This document shows, in pieces, positions 1 through 7,606 of a DNA stretch of 36,312 nt. The stretch is from contig WRET01000033.1 in assembly GCA_009779195.1 (NCBI GenBank), forward strand, positions 1 to 36,312, written 5' to 3'. Each line of letters begins with the position of its first letter. Position 1 is the stretch's first letter. Below the pieces are notes generated by a model. The model searched no databases. It was not told where the DNA came from and worked only from the letters and a program-made list of their open reading frames with translations. Source of the stretch: Micrococcales bacterium (GTDB taxonomy: Bacteria; Actinomycetota; Actinomycetes; Actinomycetales; Cellulomonadaceae). The position numbers and the translations under genes are program-made.

Positions 1-113
1 GACGTCTCGCCCGGTCTGGGGGCCACTCAAGACTGAGGAACCGTCCCCACCGTCTCGCCCGGACCCGGCCCAGCAGGCAGAACATGAGGGACGTCTCGCC
101 CGGTCTGGGGGCC
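1..113. repeat. Direct-repeat array with embedded REP-like unit at the left edge
   Basis: A 24-base segment at 1-24 (begins GACGTCTCGCCCGG) is repeated exactly at 90-113, giving a period of 89 bases. Between the copies, about 28-60, lies an inverted copy of the REP-like family found elsewhere in the window (core AGGAACCGTCCCCAC). The window starts inside the array, so its true length cannot be seen. The remaining bases up to 328 show no gene; a TACGAT box at 233-238 is a weak -10 candidate for fhaA. Confidence 0.75.
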
Positions 114-328
114 GCTCACGTCCACGGCAATGACGCGTCGGTGGTGCGGGGGGGTGGTGGAGCGTCGTGGAGGTTTTGGGTTGTGATGACGCTGTGTTGG
201 TGTGAGTGGTCCCATTGGGGCCCGGACGCGGATACGATCAGGTGCGGCCGACAGCTACGGTAGGTCTGGACGGTGTACTGGAGCCGGGTCCGCAGAGGTG
301 GACCTGCGACGATAGAGCGGAGAGTGCG

Positions 329-1036
329 GTGGGCCTGCTCGAGTCTTTCGAGAACGCGGTCGACCGCGCCGTGAACACGGCCTTCTCGAAGGTGTTCCCT
401 TCTGAGCTCAAGCCTGTGCAGCTGGTCAGTGCTCTGCGCCGTGAGATGGACAACCAGGCGGAGCCGCTGGACCGGGACCGGACGGTGGCGCCGAACGAGT
501 TCACCATCGAGCTGTCGACGGCGGACTTCGACCGGCTGGAGCAGTGGGGGGCCGAGACCCTGGCCGACGAGTTCGCCACGAACGTCACCGAGCACGCGGC
601 GAGCCAGCGGTACGCGTTCGTCGGACCGGTCACGGTCCGCTTCAGCGAGGATCCCAAGATGGAGACTGGAAGTTTTAGCGTGACCAGCGCGTCGGTGCGG
701 GGGGCGGTGGCTCCGGCCACGTCGGCTGCTCCGTCTGCGAAGCACCCGCTCATCGACATCGACGGGCAGCGGTACTTGCTGACCGGTCCGGTGACGGTGA
801 TCGGGCGTGGGTCGGAGTCGGACATCATCGTTGACGACCCGGGTGTCTCCCGTCGGCACCTGGAGATCAAAGTCACCCCTAATGGGGTGGTCGCATCGGA
901 CATGGGCTCCACCAACGGCATGTACGTTGAGGGCAACAAGGTCCCGGCTGCGACGTTGCTGGACGGGAACACCATTACCATCGGCCGGACCAGGATCCTT
1001 TTCTGGACCGGGGGAGAGTCTGATCAGGACGGATGA
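329..1036 (+). CDS. fhaA: FhaA: DUF3662 and FHA domain protein
   Basis: This 235-aa protein starts at GTG 329, where the N-terminus reads VGLLESFENAVDRAV, the usual opening of actinobacterial FhaA (DUF3662/FhaA_N); GGAG lies six bases upstream. Residues 1-115 form the FhaA_N domain. Residues 140-230 form an FHA phosphothreonine-binding domain with the hallmark GRG, SRRH and STNG motifs. In mycobacteria FhaA binds phosphorylated partners of PknB and influences peptidoglycan synthesis at the pole; the same role is inferred here. The linker between the domains is short, unlike the long repeat-rich linker of M. tuberculosis FhaA. The gene overlaps fhaB by ATGA and heads the phosphorylation/cell-wall operon. 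Confidence 0.93.
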   Translation: MGLLESFENAVDRAVNTAFSKVFPSELKPVQLVSALRREMDNQAEPLDRDRTVAPNEFTIELSTADFDRLEQWGAETLADEFATNVTEHAASQRYAFVGPVTVRFSEDPKMETGSFSVTSASVRGAVAPATSAAPSAKHPLIDIDGQRYLLTGPVTVIGRGSESDIIVDDPGVSRRHLEIKVTPNGVVASDMGSTNGMYVEGNKVPAATLLDGNTITIGRTRILFWTGGESDQDG

Positions 1037-1494
1037 GCGAGCTCACAGTCGGTCTGCTGCGGCTGGGCTATCTTGCCCTGCTCTGGATGCTGGTGCTTGT
1101 GGCGGTGGCGGTGCTGCGCAGGGACCTGTACGGGACCCGGATCGTGGCGCGGAGGCGCCGGGCGTCCCAGGGCCCGGGGGGCGCTCCAGCACCGGCACGG
1201 CATGGTCCGTCCCGGTTGGTGGTCACCGAGGGCCCGTTGCGCGGGACGATCATCCCGTTGGGTGCGGCGCCGGTGCTGCTGGGGCGGGCACCGGGATGCA
1301 CGTTGGTGCTCGACGACGACTACTCGTCGTCGCGCCACGCTCGGTTGTACCCACAGGGGGAGGAGTGGTTCGTGGAGGACTTGGGGTCGACCAACGGCAC
1401 GTACCTGGGCGAATACCGGGTGCAGGCCCCTATGCGTGTGCCTATGGGGACTGCTGTACGTATCGGCCAGAACGTCATCGAGCTGGGTAGGTGA
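1033..1494 (+). CDS. fhaB: FhaB/FipA-type FHA domain protein
   Basis: A 153-aa protein with one N-terminal membrane segment (about residues 7-27, LGYLALLWMLVLVAVAVL), a basic juxtamembrane stretch (RRRR) and a C-terminal FHA domain (about 60-150) containing GRAPGC, SSRHARL and GSTNGTY. This layout matches FhaB (FipA), a membrane-anchored FHA protein that links Ser/Thr kinase signalling to division (FtsQ/FtsZ interactions in mycobacteria). The ATG lies in the ATGA overlap with fhaA, so the two are translationally coupled; pstP follows after four bases. Identification is firm; the exact partner is inferred from the family. Confidence 0.92.
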   Translation: MSELTVGLLRLGYLALLWMLVLVAVAVLRRDLYGTRIVARRRRASQGPGGAPAPARHGPSRLVVTEGPLRGTIIPLGAAPVLLGRAPGCTLVLDDDYSSSRHARLYPQGEEWFVEDLGSTNGTYLGEYRVQAPMRVPMGTAVRIGQNVIELGR

Positions 1495-1498
1495 CGTC

Positions 1499-2815
1499 GT
1501 GGACATCGCGTTGCACTATGCGGCCCGGTCGGACGTGGGTCTGGTCCGGGCGAACAACCAGGATTCTGGTTACGCCGGTCCGCACCTGTTGATGGTTGCT
1601 GACGGGATGGGTGGGCACGCTGGTGGCGACGTGGCTTCGTCGGTCACTGTGGCGACGATGGCTCCGCTCGATGACGAGGCCCATGGGTCGGACGAGGTGC
1701 TGGACAAGCTTTCTGAGGCGTTGGTCACGGCGAAGGCCGAGATCTTGGCGCGGGTGAAAGCTGACCCAGAGCTCGCAGGGATGGGGACGACGGTCACCGC
1801 GATCTTGCGTACCGGTAACAAGCTGGCGATGGTGCACCTGGGCGACTCGCGCGGGTACTTGCTGCGCGACGACGAGCTGACGCAGGTGACGACCGACCAC
1901 ACGTTCGTCCAGCACCTGGTCGACTCGGGCAAGATCACCCCGGAGGAGGCGGCGAACCACCCGCAGCGTTCGGTGGTCATGCGGGTGCTCGGTGATTTTG
2001 ACCTGGCTTTGACCCCTGACCTGTCGATGCGTGAGGCCCGCCCTGGTGACCGGTGGCTGTTGTGCTCGGACGGGTTGTCAGGGTTCGTGTCGACGGACAC
2101 GATCAGCGAGACGTTGCGCAGCACACCGGATGTGGACGAGTGCGCCGACCGTCTGCTGCAGCTGGCGCTGCGCGCGGGGGGGCCTGACAACGTCACGGTG
2201 ATCGTCTCTGACGTGGTGGACCTGGACACCCTGCCTGATGGCACCCAGCCTGGTGGCAAGCCGCAGGTCGTCGGTGCGGCGGCGTTGTCCCGCAACGCCC
2301 CGACTGCTGCGACGGACGGCCCGGCTGCCCGGGCCAGCGCTCTGGTGGCGGTGGTCCGTTCGGCGCGCGGCCGTACGCATGACAGCGACGACGACGAGGA
2401 TGACGAGGAACGTCCGGGTCGTCGTCGTGGTGGTTTGTTCGTGTGGATCGTGGCGGCGGTCGCGGTCCTGGTTGTCGTGGCGGCGGGCGGCGGTGGCTAC
2501 TGGCTGACGCAGACGCAGTACTACGTCGGTGTGGACGGCGGCGAGGTCGTCGTCTTCCGGGGGGTGGATGCTTCGCTCGGCCCCTTGAGCCTGTCGCACG
2601 TGGTGGAGCGCACTGGTATCCAGGCTGACGAGCTGTCGCCGTATGTGCGTGGGCAGGTCGGTGCGACGATCCATGCTGATGACCTGGCTGGGGCTCGCCT
2701 CCAGGTCGAGCTGATCCGCCAAGAGCTGCCTGAGCCGACGACCAGCCCTGAACCTGAACCTGAACCATCGGGCGAGAACGGGTCTGACGACCCGGACCCT
2801 GCGGACGGTGGCTGA
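1499..2815 (+). CDS. pstP: PstP: PP2C-family Ser/Thr protein phosphatase
   Basis: A 438-aa receptor-type PP2C phosphatase expected to reverse PknA/PknB phosphorylation of cell-wall and division proteins. Residues 1-237 are the catalytic domain, with RANNQDS, the metal-binding VADGMGGHAGGD, GTTV, LGDSRGYL, SDGL and GGPDNVTV motifs. An acidic/basic linker (DSDDDEDDEE, RRR) precedes one transmembrane helix at about 313-336, followed by an extracellular region of about 100 residues and a Pro/Glu-rich tail. I chose GTG 1499 because the protein then begins right at the catalytic fold and GGTAGGTG precedes it; longer in-frame extensions are out-of-frame shadow of fhaB. The stop overlaps rodA as TGATG. 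Confidence 0.94.
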   Translation: MDIALHYAARSDVGLVRANNQDSGYAGPHLLMVADGMGGHAGGDVASSVTVATMAPLDDEAHGSDEVLDKLSEALVTAKAEILARVKADPELAGMGTTVTAILRTGNKLAMVHLGDSRGYLLRDDELTQVTTDHTFVQHLVDSGKITPEEAANHPQRSVVMRVLGDFDLALTPDLSMREARPGDRWLLCSDGLSGFVSTDTISETLRSTPDVDECADRLLQLALRAGGPDNVTVIVSDVVDLDTLPDGTQPGGKPQVVGAAALSRNAPTAATDGPAARASALVAVVRSARGRTHDSDDDEDDEERPGRRRGGLFVWIVAAVAVLVVVAAGGGGYWLTQTQYYVGVDGGEVVVFRGVDASLGPLSLSHVVERTGIQADELSPYVRGQVGATIHADDLAGARLQVELIRQELPEPTTSPEPEPEPSGENGSDDPDPADGG

Positions 2816-4365
2816 TGGCGACTGTCGCACCGAGCCAGGTCCGTTCTGGCCGCGGGGTCGAGCTGGCCCTGCTCGTCGTCGCGCTCACTGTCGCGGTCGC
2901 CAGCTACGCCCTCGTCAATGCCGGGGCCAAGGTAGAGGGGCCGGTCAGCGTCCTGAAATACGGCGCAGGGATGGCTGGGCTGGCGCTGGTGGCGCACCTG
3001 GTCGTGCGGTGGCGCGCACCGTACGCGGACCCGGTGATCTTGCCCACCGTCATCGCGCTCAACGGTATCGGCCTGGCCATGATCTACCGGATCCACCTGG
3101 CTTTGCTCGCCAGGGCGACGGTCAGGGACGACGGGACGCTGAAGGTCATTCCGCACGGGGACCCGATGATGCAGCTGTTGTGGTCGGCGCTGTCGATGGT
3201 CCTGGCGTTGGTGCTGCTCATCGTGCTGCGCGACCACCGCACGCTGCGCCGGTACAGCTACACGGCGATGATCGTGTCGGTGGTGCTGATGCTGCTGCCG
3301 ATGCTCCCGGTGATCGGCAAGCAGGTCAACGGCGCCCGGATCTGGATCGACCTGCGGGTCGCGACGTTCCAGCCTGGTGAGCTGGCGAAGATCACCCTGG
3401 CGATCTTCTTCGCCGGGTACCTGGTGACCAACCGCGACACCTTGGCGCTGGCGGGGCGGAGCCTGCTGGGCATGAAGCTGCCCCGGGCCCAGGACCTGGG
3501 GCCGATCCTCCTGGTGTGGGGGGTCACCATGGTGGTGCTGGTGGCCCAGAAGGACCTGGGCACGTCGCTGTTGATGTTCGGGCTGTTCCTGGCGGTGCTG
3601 TATCTGGCCACCGAGCGGATCAGCTGGGTGCTGCTGGGCCTGGGCCTGCTGCTTGTGGGGGCGACGGTGGCGGCACGGGTGTTCTCCCACGTGGGTATCC
3701 GGTTCACGATCTGGCGGCATGCCATGGACCAGGAGGTTTTCGAACCTGTCAAGGGCTCGCCGGGATACCCGTGGGGTTCTGGCCAGCTGGTGCGGGGCCT
3801 GTTCGGTATGGGCAGCGGGGGGATGCTGGGCACCGGGTGGGGGCAGGGCCGGCCTGACCTGGTCCCGTACGCCGAGTCTGACTTCGTCATCGCGTCGTTG
3901 GGCGAAGAGCTGGGCCTGACTGGGCTCATGGCGATCTTGGTGCTCTTCATGGTCCTTGTCGAGCGGGGGATGCGCACGGCGCTGGGCGTGCGCGACGGGT
4001 TCGGCAAGCTGCTGGCGGGCGGGTTGTCGTTCCTCATCGCGTTGCAGATGTTCGTCGTCGTCGGCGGGATCACCAGGATCATCCCGTTGACCGGTCTGAC
4101 GGCGCCGTTCATCGCCTATGGGGGGTCGTCCCTGCTGGGCAACTGGTTGATCGTGGGGTTGCTGCTGCGGATCTCTGACGACGCGCGCCGTCCCGATCCG
4201 TCGGCGAAGGTGGCCACACCCGCTGGTGGGATTCCGGTTTCGTCGCGGCCCAGCGCCGATTCGGCGATCGTCGTCGCCGGTTCGGGCGGGTCGGCTCCAG
4301 CCGTGCCTGCTCCAGCCGTGCCTGCTGGCCCCGACCAAGCGGCGTCTGGGGGGGTGGACACGTGA
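2815..4365 (+). CDS. rodA: RodA/FtsW-family peptidoglycan glycosyltransferase (SEDS)
   Basis: A 516-aa multi-pass membrane protein (about 10-12 hydrophobic segments) of the SEDS family, which polymerises lipid II into glycan strands. Visible family motifs are FQPGELAKI (about residue 184), QKDLGTSLL (its Asp corresponds to the essential SEDS aspartate), WGQGRPDLVPYAESDF and PFIAYGGSSLLGNW near the C-terminus. The last 60 residues are a Ser/Pro/Ala-rich cytoplasmic tail, longer than in E. coli RodA and typical of actinobacteria. The gene lies directly before a class B PBP, the expected SEDS-bPBP pair, and the two overlap by GTGA. RodA rather than FtsW is inferred from the pstP-rodA-pbpA-pknAB context. 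Confidence 0.94.
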   Translation: MATVAPSQVRSGRGVELALLVVALTVAVASYALVNAGAKVEGPVSVLKYGAGMAGLALVAHLVVRWRAPYADPVILPTVIALNGIGLAMIYRIHLALLARATVRDDGTLKVIPHGDPMMQLLWSALSMVLALVLLIVLRDHRTLRRYSYTAMIVSVVLMLLPMLPVIGKQVNGARIWIDLRVATFQPGELAKITLAIFFAGYLVTNRDTLALAGRSLLGMKLPRAQDLGPILLVWGVTMVVLVAQKDLGTSLLMFGLFLAVLYLATERISWVLLGLGLLLVGATVAARVFSHVGIRFTIWRHAMDQEVFEPVKGSPGYPWGSGQLVRGLFGMGSGGMLGTGWGQGRPDLVPYAESDFVIASLGEELGLTGLMAILVLFMVLVERGMRTALGVRDGFGKLLAGGLSFLIALQMFVVVGGITRIIPLTGLTAPFIAYGGSSLLGNWLIVGLLLRISDDARRPDPSAKVATPAGGIPVSSRPSADSAIVVAGSGGSAPAVPAPAVPAGPDQAASGGVDT

Positions 4366-5975
4366 ACACCGCAGTGCGCCGGCTGGCTCTGGTTGCCATG
4401 GTGATGTGTGTTGCGCTCATGGTCTCGTCCACCTGGGTGCAGTTCGTCAAGGCGGACGAGCTCAACAACGACGGGCGCAACACCCGCACGATGTACCGGA
4501 CGATCGGCGACGCCCGCGGGTCGATCGTCGTGGCCGGGACGACGGTGGCCGCCTCGGTGGCTGTGGACGACCCGTACGGCTTCCAGCGGGTGTACGCCCC
4601 GAACACCACCGTGGATTCGTCGGGGAAGACCGTGTACTCGACGGAGAGCGACACTGCCCAGGCGGTCCTGTACTCGTCGATCACAGGTTTCTTCGGCTTC
4701 TCTGGACGTGCAGGTCTGGAGAAGTACGGCGACGAGTACCTGTCGTCGGAGTCCAACCACCTGGTGTTCACCCGCCTCCGGGACCTGCTGACAGGACAGC
4801 CGCCACAGGGCGCCTCGATCGAGACCACGATCGTGCCTGAGGTGCAGGAGGCCGCCATGGCTGCGCTGCGCTGTGAGCGTGCCAGCGCGCGTTGCCTGCC
4901 TGCGCCCGACGGCCACTCCTACCTCGAGGGTGCGATCGTCGCGGTCGAACCGTCCACCGGCAAGATCTTGGCCCTGGTCTCCACACCAGGGTTCGACCCG
5001 AACCCTGTGGCCAGCCACGGCGCAGCGACGTCCACGAGGGCGTACTGCGAGCTAGAAGGCCCGAGCGTCCCGGGGTGCGGGAACCTCGACCCGCCTGTCA
5101 CGGCCCCTGCCGCTGGCTTGCCCTTGCGGAACAAGGCGATCTCTGAGCGGTACTTCCCAGGGTCGACGTTCAAGCTCGTCACGGCGGCGGCGGCCCTGGA
5201 GTCCGGCCGGTACAGCTCCGAGACGATGCTGTACGGGCCGCGGGTGCTGGACCTGCCGCAGACCAACAGGACGATGACGAACTACGGCGGGTCGGCGTGC
5301 GACCCGCACTCTGACGAGATCTCCTTGGCCAACTCGTTGAAGGTCTCGTGCAACACCTCGTTCGCCCAGCTCGGTATCGACCTGGGTGACGACGCGATCC
5401 GCCGCCAGGCGCAGGCGTTCGGGTTCGACGGGGCGCGCGGCGAGGTGCGTATCCCCATGCCTGTGGCCAGGAGCCAGTTCCCTGAGGATCTCGACGCCCC
5501 CCACCTGGCCTACGCCTCTATCGGCCAGGATTCTGTGCAGGCGACCCCGTTGCAGATGGCTATGGTCTCGGCGGCTATCGCCAACAACGGCACGATGATG
5601 AAGCCGTACCTCATCGACACGGTGCGGGCTCCGAACCTGTCGGTGCTGTCGGTGACCCGGCCCACGGAGATCGGCGCACCGGTCTCCTCGTCGACTGCCC
5701 ACCAGCTCACGTCCATGATGGAGCTGGTCGTCAACGAGGGCAGCGCCACACCTGCGCGGATCCCGGGTGTGCGTGTGGCGGCCAAGACCGGGACCGCCCA
5801 GGACTCCAACAGGTCCCCGCACGTGTGGTTCACCGGCTTTGCCCCGGCGGACAACCCGCAGGTGGCTGTTGTGGTGTTCGTCAAGAACGGTGGGGACTCC
5901 GGGGACGCGGCCACCGGTGGCAAGGTCGCCGCACCTATGGCCAAGCAGGTCATCGAGGCGGTGCTGAACCGATGA
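4362..5975 (+). CDS. pbpA: PbpA: class B penicillin-binding protein (transpeptidase)
   Basis: A 537-aa D,D-transpeptidase that cross-links peptidoglycan together with RodA. An N-terminal anchor helix at about residues 8-26 is followed by a dimerisation/pedestal region and the transpeptidase domain. Active-site motifs are all present: STFK (nucleophile Ser268), SCN (Ser329) and KTGTAQ (Lys475). The start is GTG 4362 inside the GTGA overlap with rodA. The end overlaps pknA by ATGA. Length and order match mycobacterial PbpA, which works in elongation and septation and is controlled through PknB signalling. Confidence 0.94.
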   Translation: MNTAVRRLALVAMVMCVALMVSSTWVQFVKADELNNDGRNTRTMYRTIGDARGSIVVAGTTVAASVAVDDPYGFQRVYAPNTTVDSSGKTVYSTESDTAQAVLYSSITGFFGFSGRAGLEKYGDEYLSSESNHLVFTRLRDLLTGQPPQGASIETTIVPEVQEAAMAALRCERASARCLPAPDGHSYLEGAIVAVEPSTGKILALVSTPGFDPNPVASHGAATSTRAYCELEGPSVPGCGNLDPPVTAPAAGLPLRNKAISERYFPGSTFKLVTAAAALESGRYSSETMLYGPRVLDLPQTNRTMTNYGGSACDPHSDEISLANSLKVSCNTSFAQLGIDLGDDAIRRQAQAFGFDGARGEVRIPMPVARSQFPEDLDAPHLAYASIGQDSVQATPLQMAMVSAAIANNGTMMKPYLIDTVRAPNLSVLSVTRPTEIGAPVSSSTAHQLTSMMELVVNEGSATPARIPGVRVAAKTGTAQDSNRSPHVWFTGFAPADNPQVAVVVFVKNGGDSGDAATGGKVAAPMAKQVIEAVLNR

Positions 5976-7606
5976 GAGTGACACAAGGTGTGGTGCTCGG
6001 CCGTCGGTACCGGATGGTCGGCCCGATAGCCACGGGCGGGATGGGTGAAGTCTGGGAGGCCATGGACGAGTCCCTGGGCCGTCCTGTGGCGGTCAAGGCC
6101 CTGCGTCCAGAGTTCGCCGGGGAGTCGACGTTGCTGGCCCGGTTCCGGGTCGAGGCGCGTAACTCTGCGGCGCTGTCGCACCCGAACATCGCGCCGCTGT
6201 TCGACTACGGCGAGGACGACGGGACCGCTTACCTGGTCATGGAGCTGGTACCAGGCCAGCCTTTGTCAGACATCCTCGAAGAAGAGCGCATCCTGACCCC
6301 CCAGCGTCTGCTGCCGCTGTTGTCCCAGACGGCCAGGGGCCTGCACTACGCGCACCAGATGGGTGTGGTGCACCGCGACGTCAAACCCGGGAACCTGCTG
6401 GTGGAGCCGTCCGGGCGGGTGCGTATCACCGACTTCGGGGTGTCTCAGGCCATCAACCAGACCCCGATGACCGCCACCGGCATGGTGATGGGTACCGCCC
6501 AGTACCTGTCGCCGGAGCAGGCGGTGGGCAAACCGGCCACACGGTTGTCCGACCTGTACGCCCTGGGCATCATCGCCTACGAGGCGCTGGTGGGGCACCG
6601 GCCGTTCACAGGGGCCTCACCGGTGGATATCGCTATCGCGCAGGTCAACGACCCGGTCCCGCCGTTGCCGTCGAGCGTGGAACCGCGGCTGGCGTCGTTG
6701 GTCATGCGCCTGCTGGACAAGAACCCTGGTGGGCGTCCGCAGTCCGGTGACGAGCTGGCGGCGCTGTTCGACACGCTGATCGCCTCGACCCCACCGTCAG
6801 GTGTGCCGTCGTCGCGCAGCCGTAGCGGTTCGGGCCTGCGCCCGCGCCCGGCGGTCCCGCCGCTGCCTGAAGCCGACCTGCCGCCGTCGTTCGCCCCCCG
6901 CGCGCCGGCCGAACCGGACCGTGCGCCTGAGTCGGCGCCGGTGACTGTCGGTCCGCGGCGTATGCGTGCGAGGGCGGCGCCGGAGCGTCCGGCGTCGCGC
7001 CCAGGCCCGCCCGCGCCTCCGCCAGGGTCCAGGTCAGCCCACAGCCCGGGGCGCAGTGCTGTCCAGCAGAGCCCAGCCCCGAAGAGCCCGGCTGGTCCGC
7101 AGCCCCAGCGCCCGCCTCTGATGCCCCACCGTCCTGTCCAGCGCCCACCTCAGCGTCCCGGCCCTGCTCCGCAGCGCCCTGCTTCTGGTCAGCGTCCTGC
7201 TCAGCCGACCCACGGCCATGCCCACCCTGCTGGTGCTCCGCCTGCGCGTCCGGCGCCTGCGGAGCCTTTGCCCCCGCGGGTGGTGTCTCGTCCTGAGCTG
7301 GTGTCTCGTCTTGAGCCGACGCGCCGTGCCGCCGCGCCGTCCGACCCACCGTGGATGCATGCGTGGCTGAGCTGGCCGTTGGTGCTGCGCTGGATCCTTG
7401 TGCTGGGCTTGGTGTTCCTCGTGGTGTGGATCGTGGTGTGGATCGGTCAGTCCGCCGCGTCGGCGTCGGCCCTGTCAACCCTTGTGGTGGCAGCGCCGCG
7501 CGCCTGGGCCAAAACGCCCGTCGCGCAGGCGGTGAGGCGGCTACTCTTGCGTCCGGGTACTGTGTCCGGCTGTGCCGCGACGCACGACAGTGGAGGTCAT
7601 CTCTAG
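5972..7606 (+). CDS. pknA: PknA-like Ser/Thr protein kinase
   Basis: A 544-aa Hanks-type kinase. The catalytic domain spans about residues 10-270: glycine loop ATGGMGEV, ATP lysine Lys42 (VAVKAL), catalytic HRDVKPGN with Asp136, DFG Asp154, and GTAQYLSPEQ at the activation/P+1 segment. A Pro/Arg/Ala-rich linker of about 190 residues leads to a single membrane helix (about 467-492) and a short tail of about 50 residues with no recognisable sensor. This is the usual PknA layout: kinase inside, no PASTA ectodomain. The ATG lies in the ATGA overlap with pbpA, and TAGTG joins it to pknB. Expected substrates are division and wall-synthesis proteins. Confidence 0.92.
   Translation: MRVTQGVVLGRRYRMVGPIATGGMGEVWEAMDESLGRPVAVKALRPEFAGESTLLARFRVEARNSAALSHPNIAPLFDYGEDDGTAYLVMELVPGQPLSDILEEERILTPQRLLPLLSQTARGLHYAHQMGVVHRDVKPGNLLVEPSGRVRITDFGVSQAINQTPMTATGMVMGTAQYLSPEQAVGKPATRLSDLYALGIIAYEALVGHRPFTGASPVDIAIAQVNDPVPPLPSSVEPRLASLVMRLLDKNPGGRPQSGDELAALFDTLIASTPPSGVPSSRSRSGSGLRPRPAVPPLPEADLPPSFAPRAPAEPDRAPESAPVTVGPRRMRARAAPERPASRPGPPAPPPGSRSAHSPGRSAVQQSPAPKSPAGPQPQRPPLMPHRPVQRPPQRPGPAPQRPASGQRPAQPTHGHAHPAGAPPARPAPAEPLPPRVVSRPELVSRLEPTRRAAAPSDPPWMHAWLSWPLVLRWILVLGLVFLVVWIVVWIGQSAASASALSTLVVAAPRAWAKTPVAQAVRRLLLRPGTVSGCAATHDSGGHL

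Noticed and set aside
2521..4338. 605-aa minus-strand open frame opposite rodA
   Set aside because: Low-complexity Gln/Arg/His/Pro translation typical of the antisense of a GC-rich membrane-protein gene; rodA on the plus strand has full family motifs.
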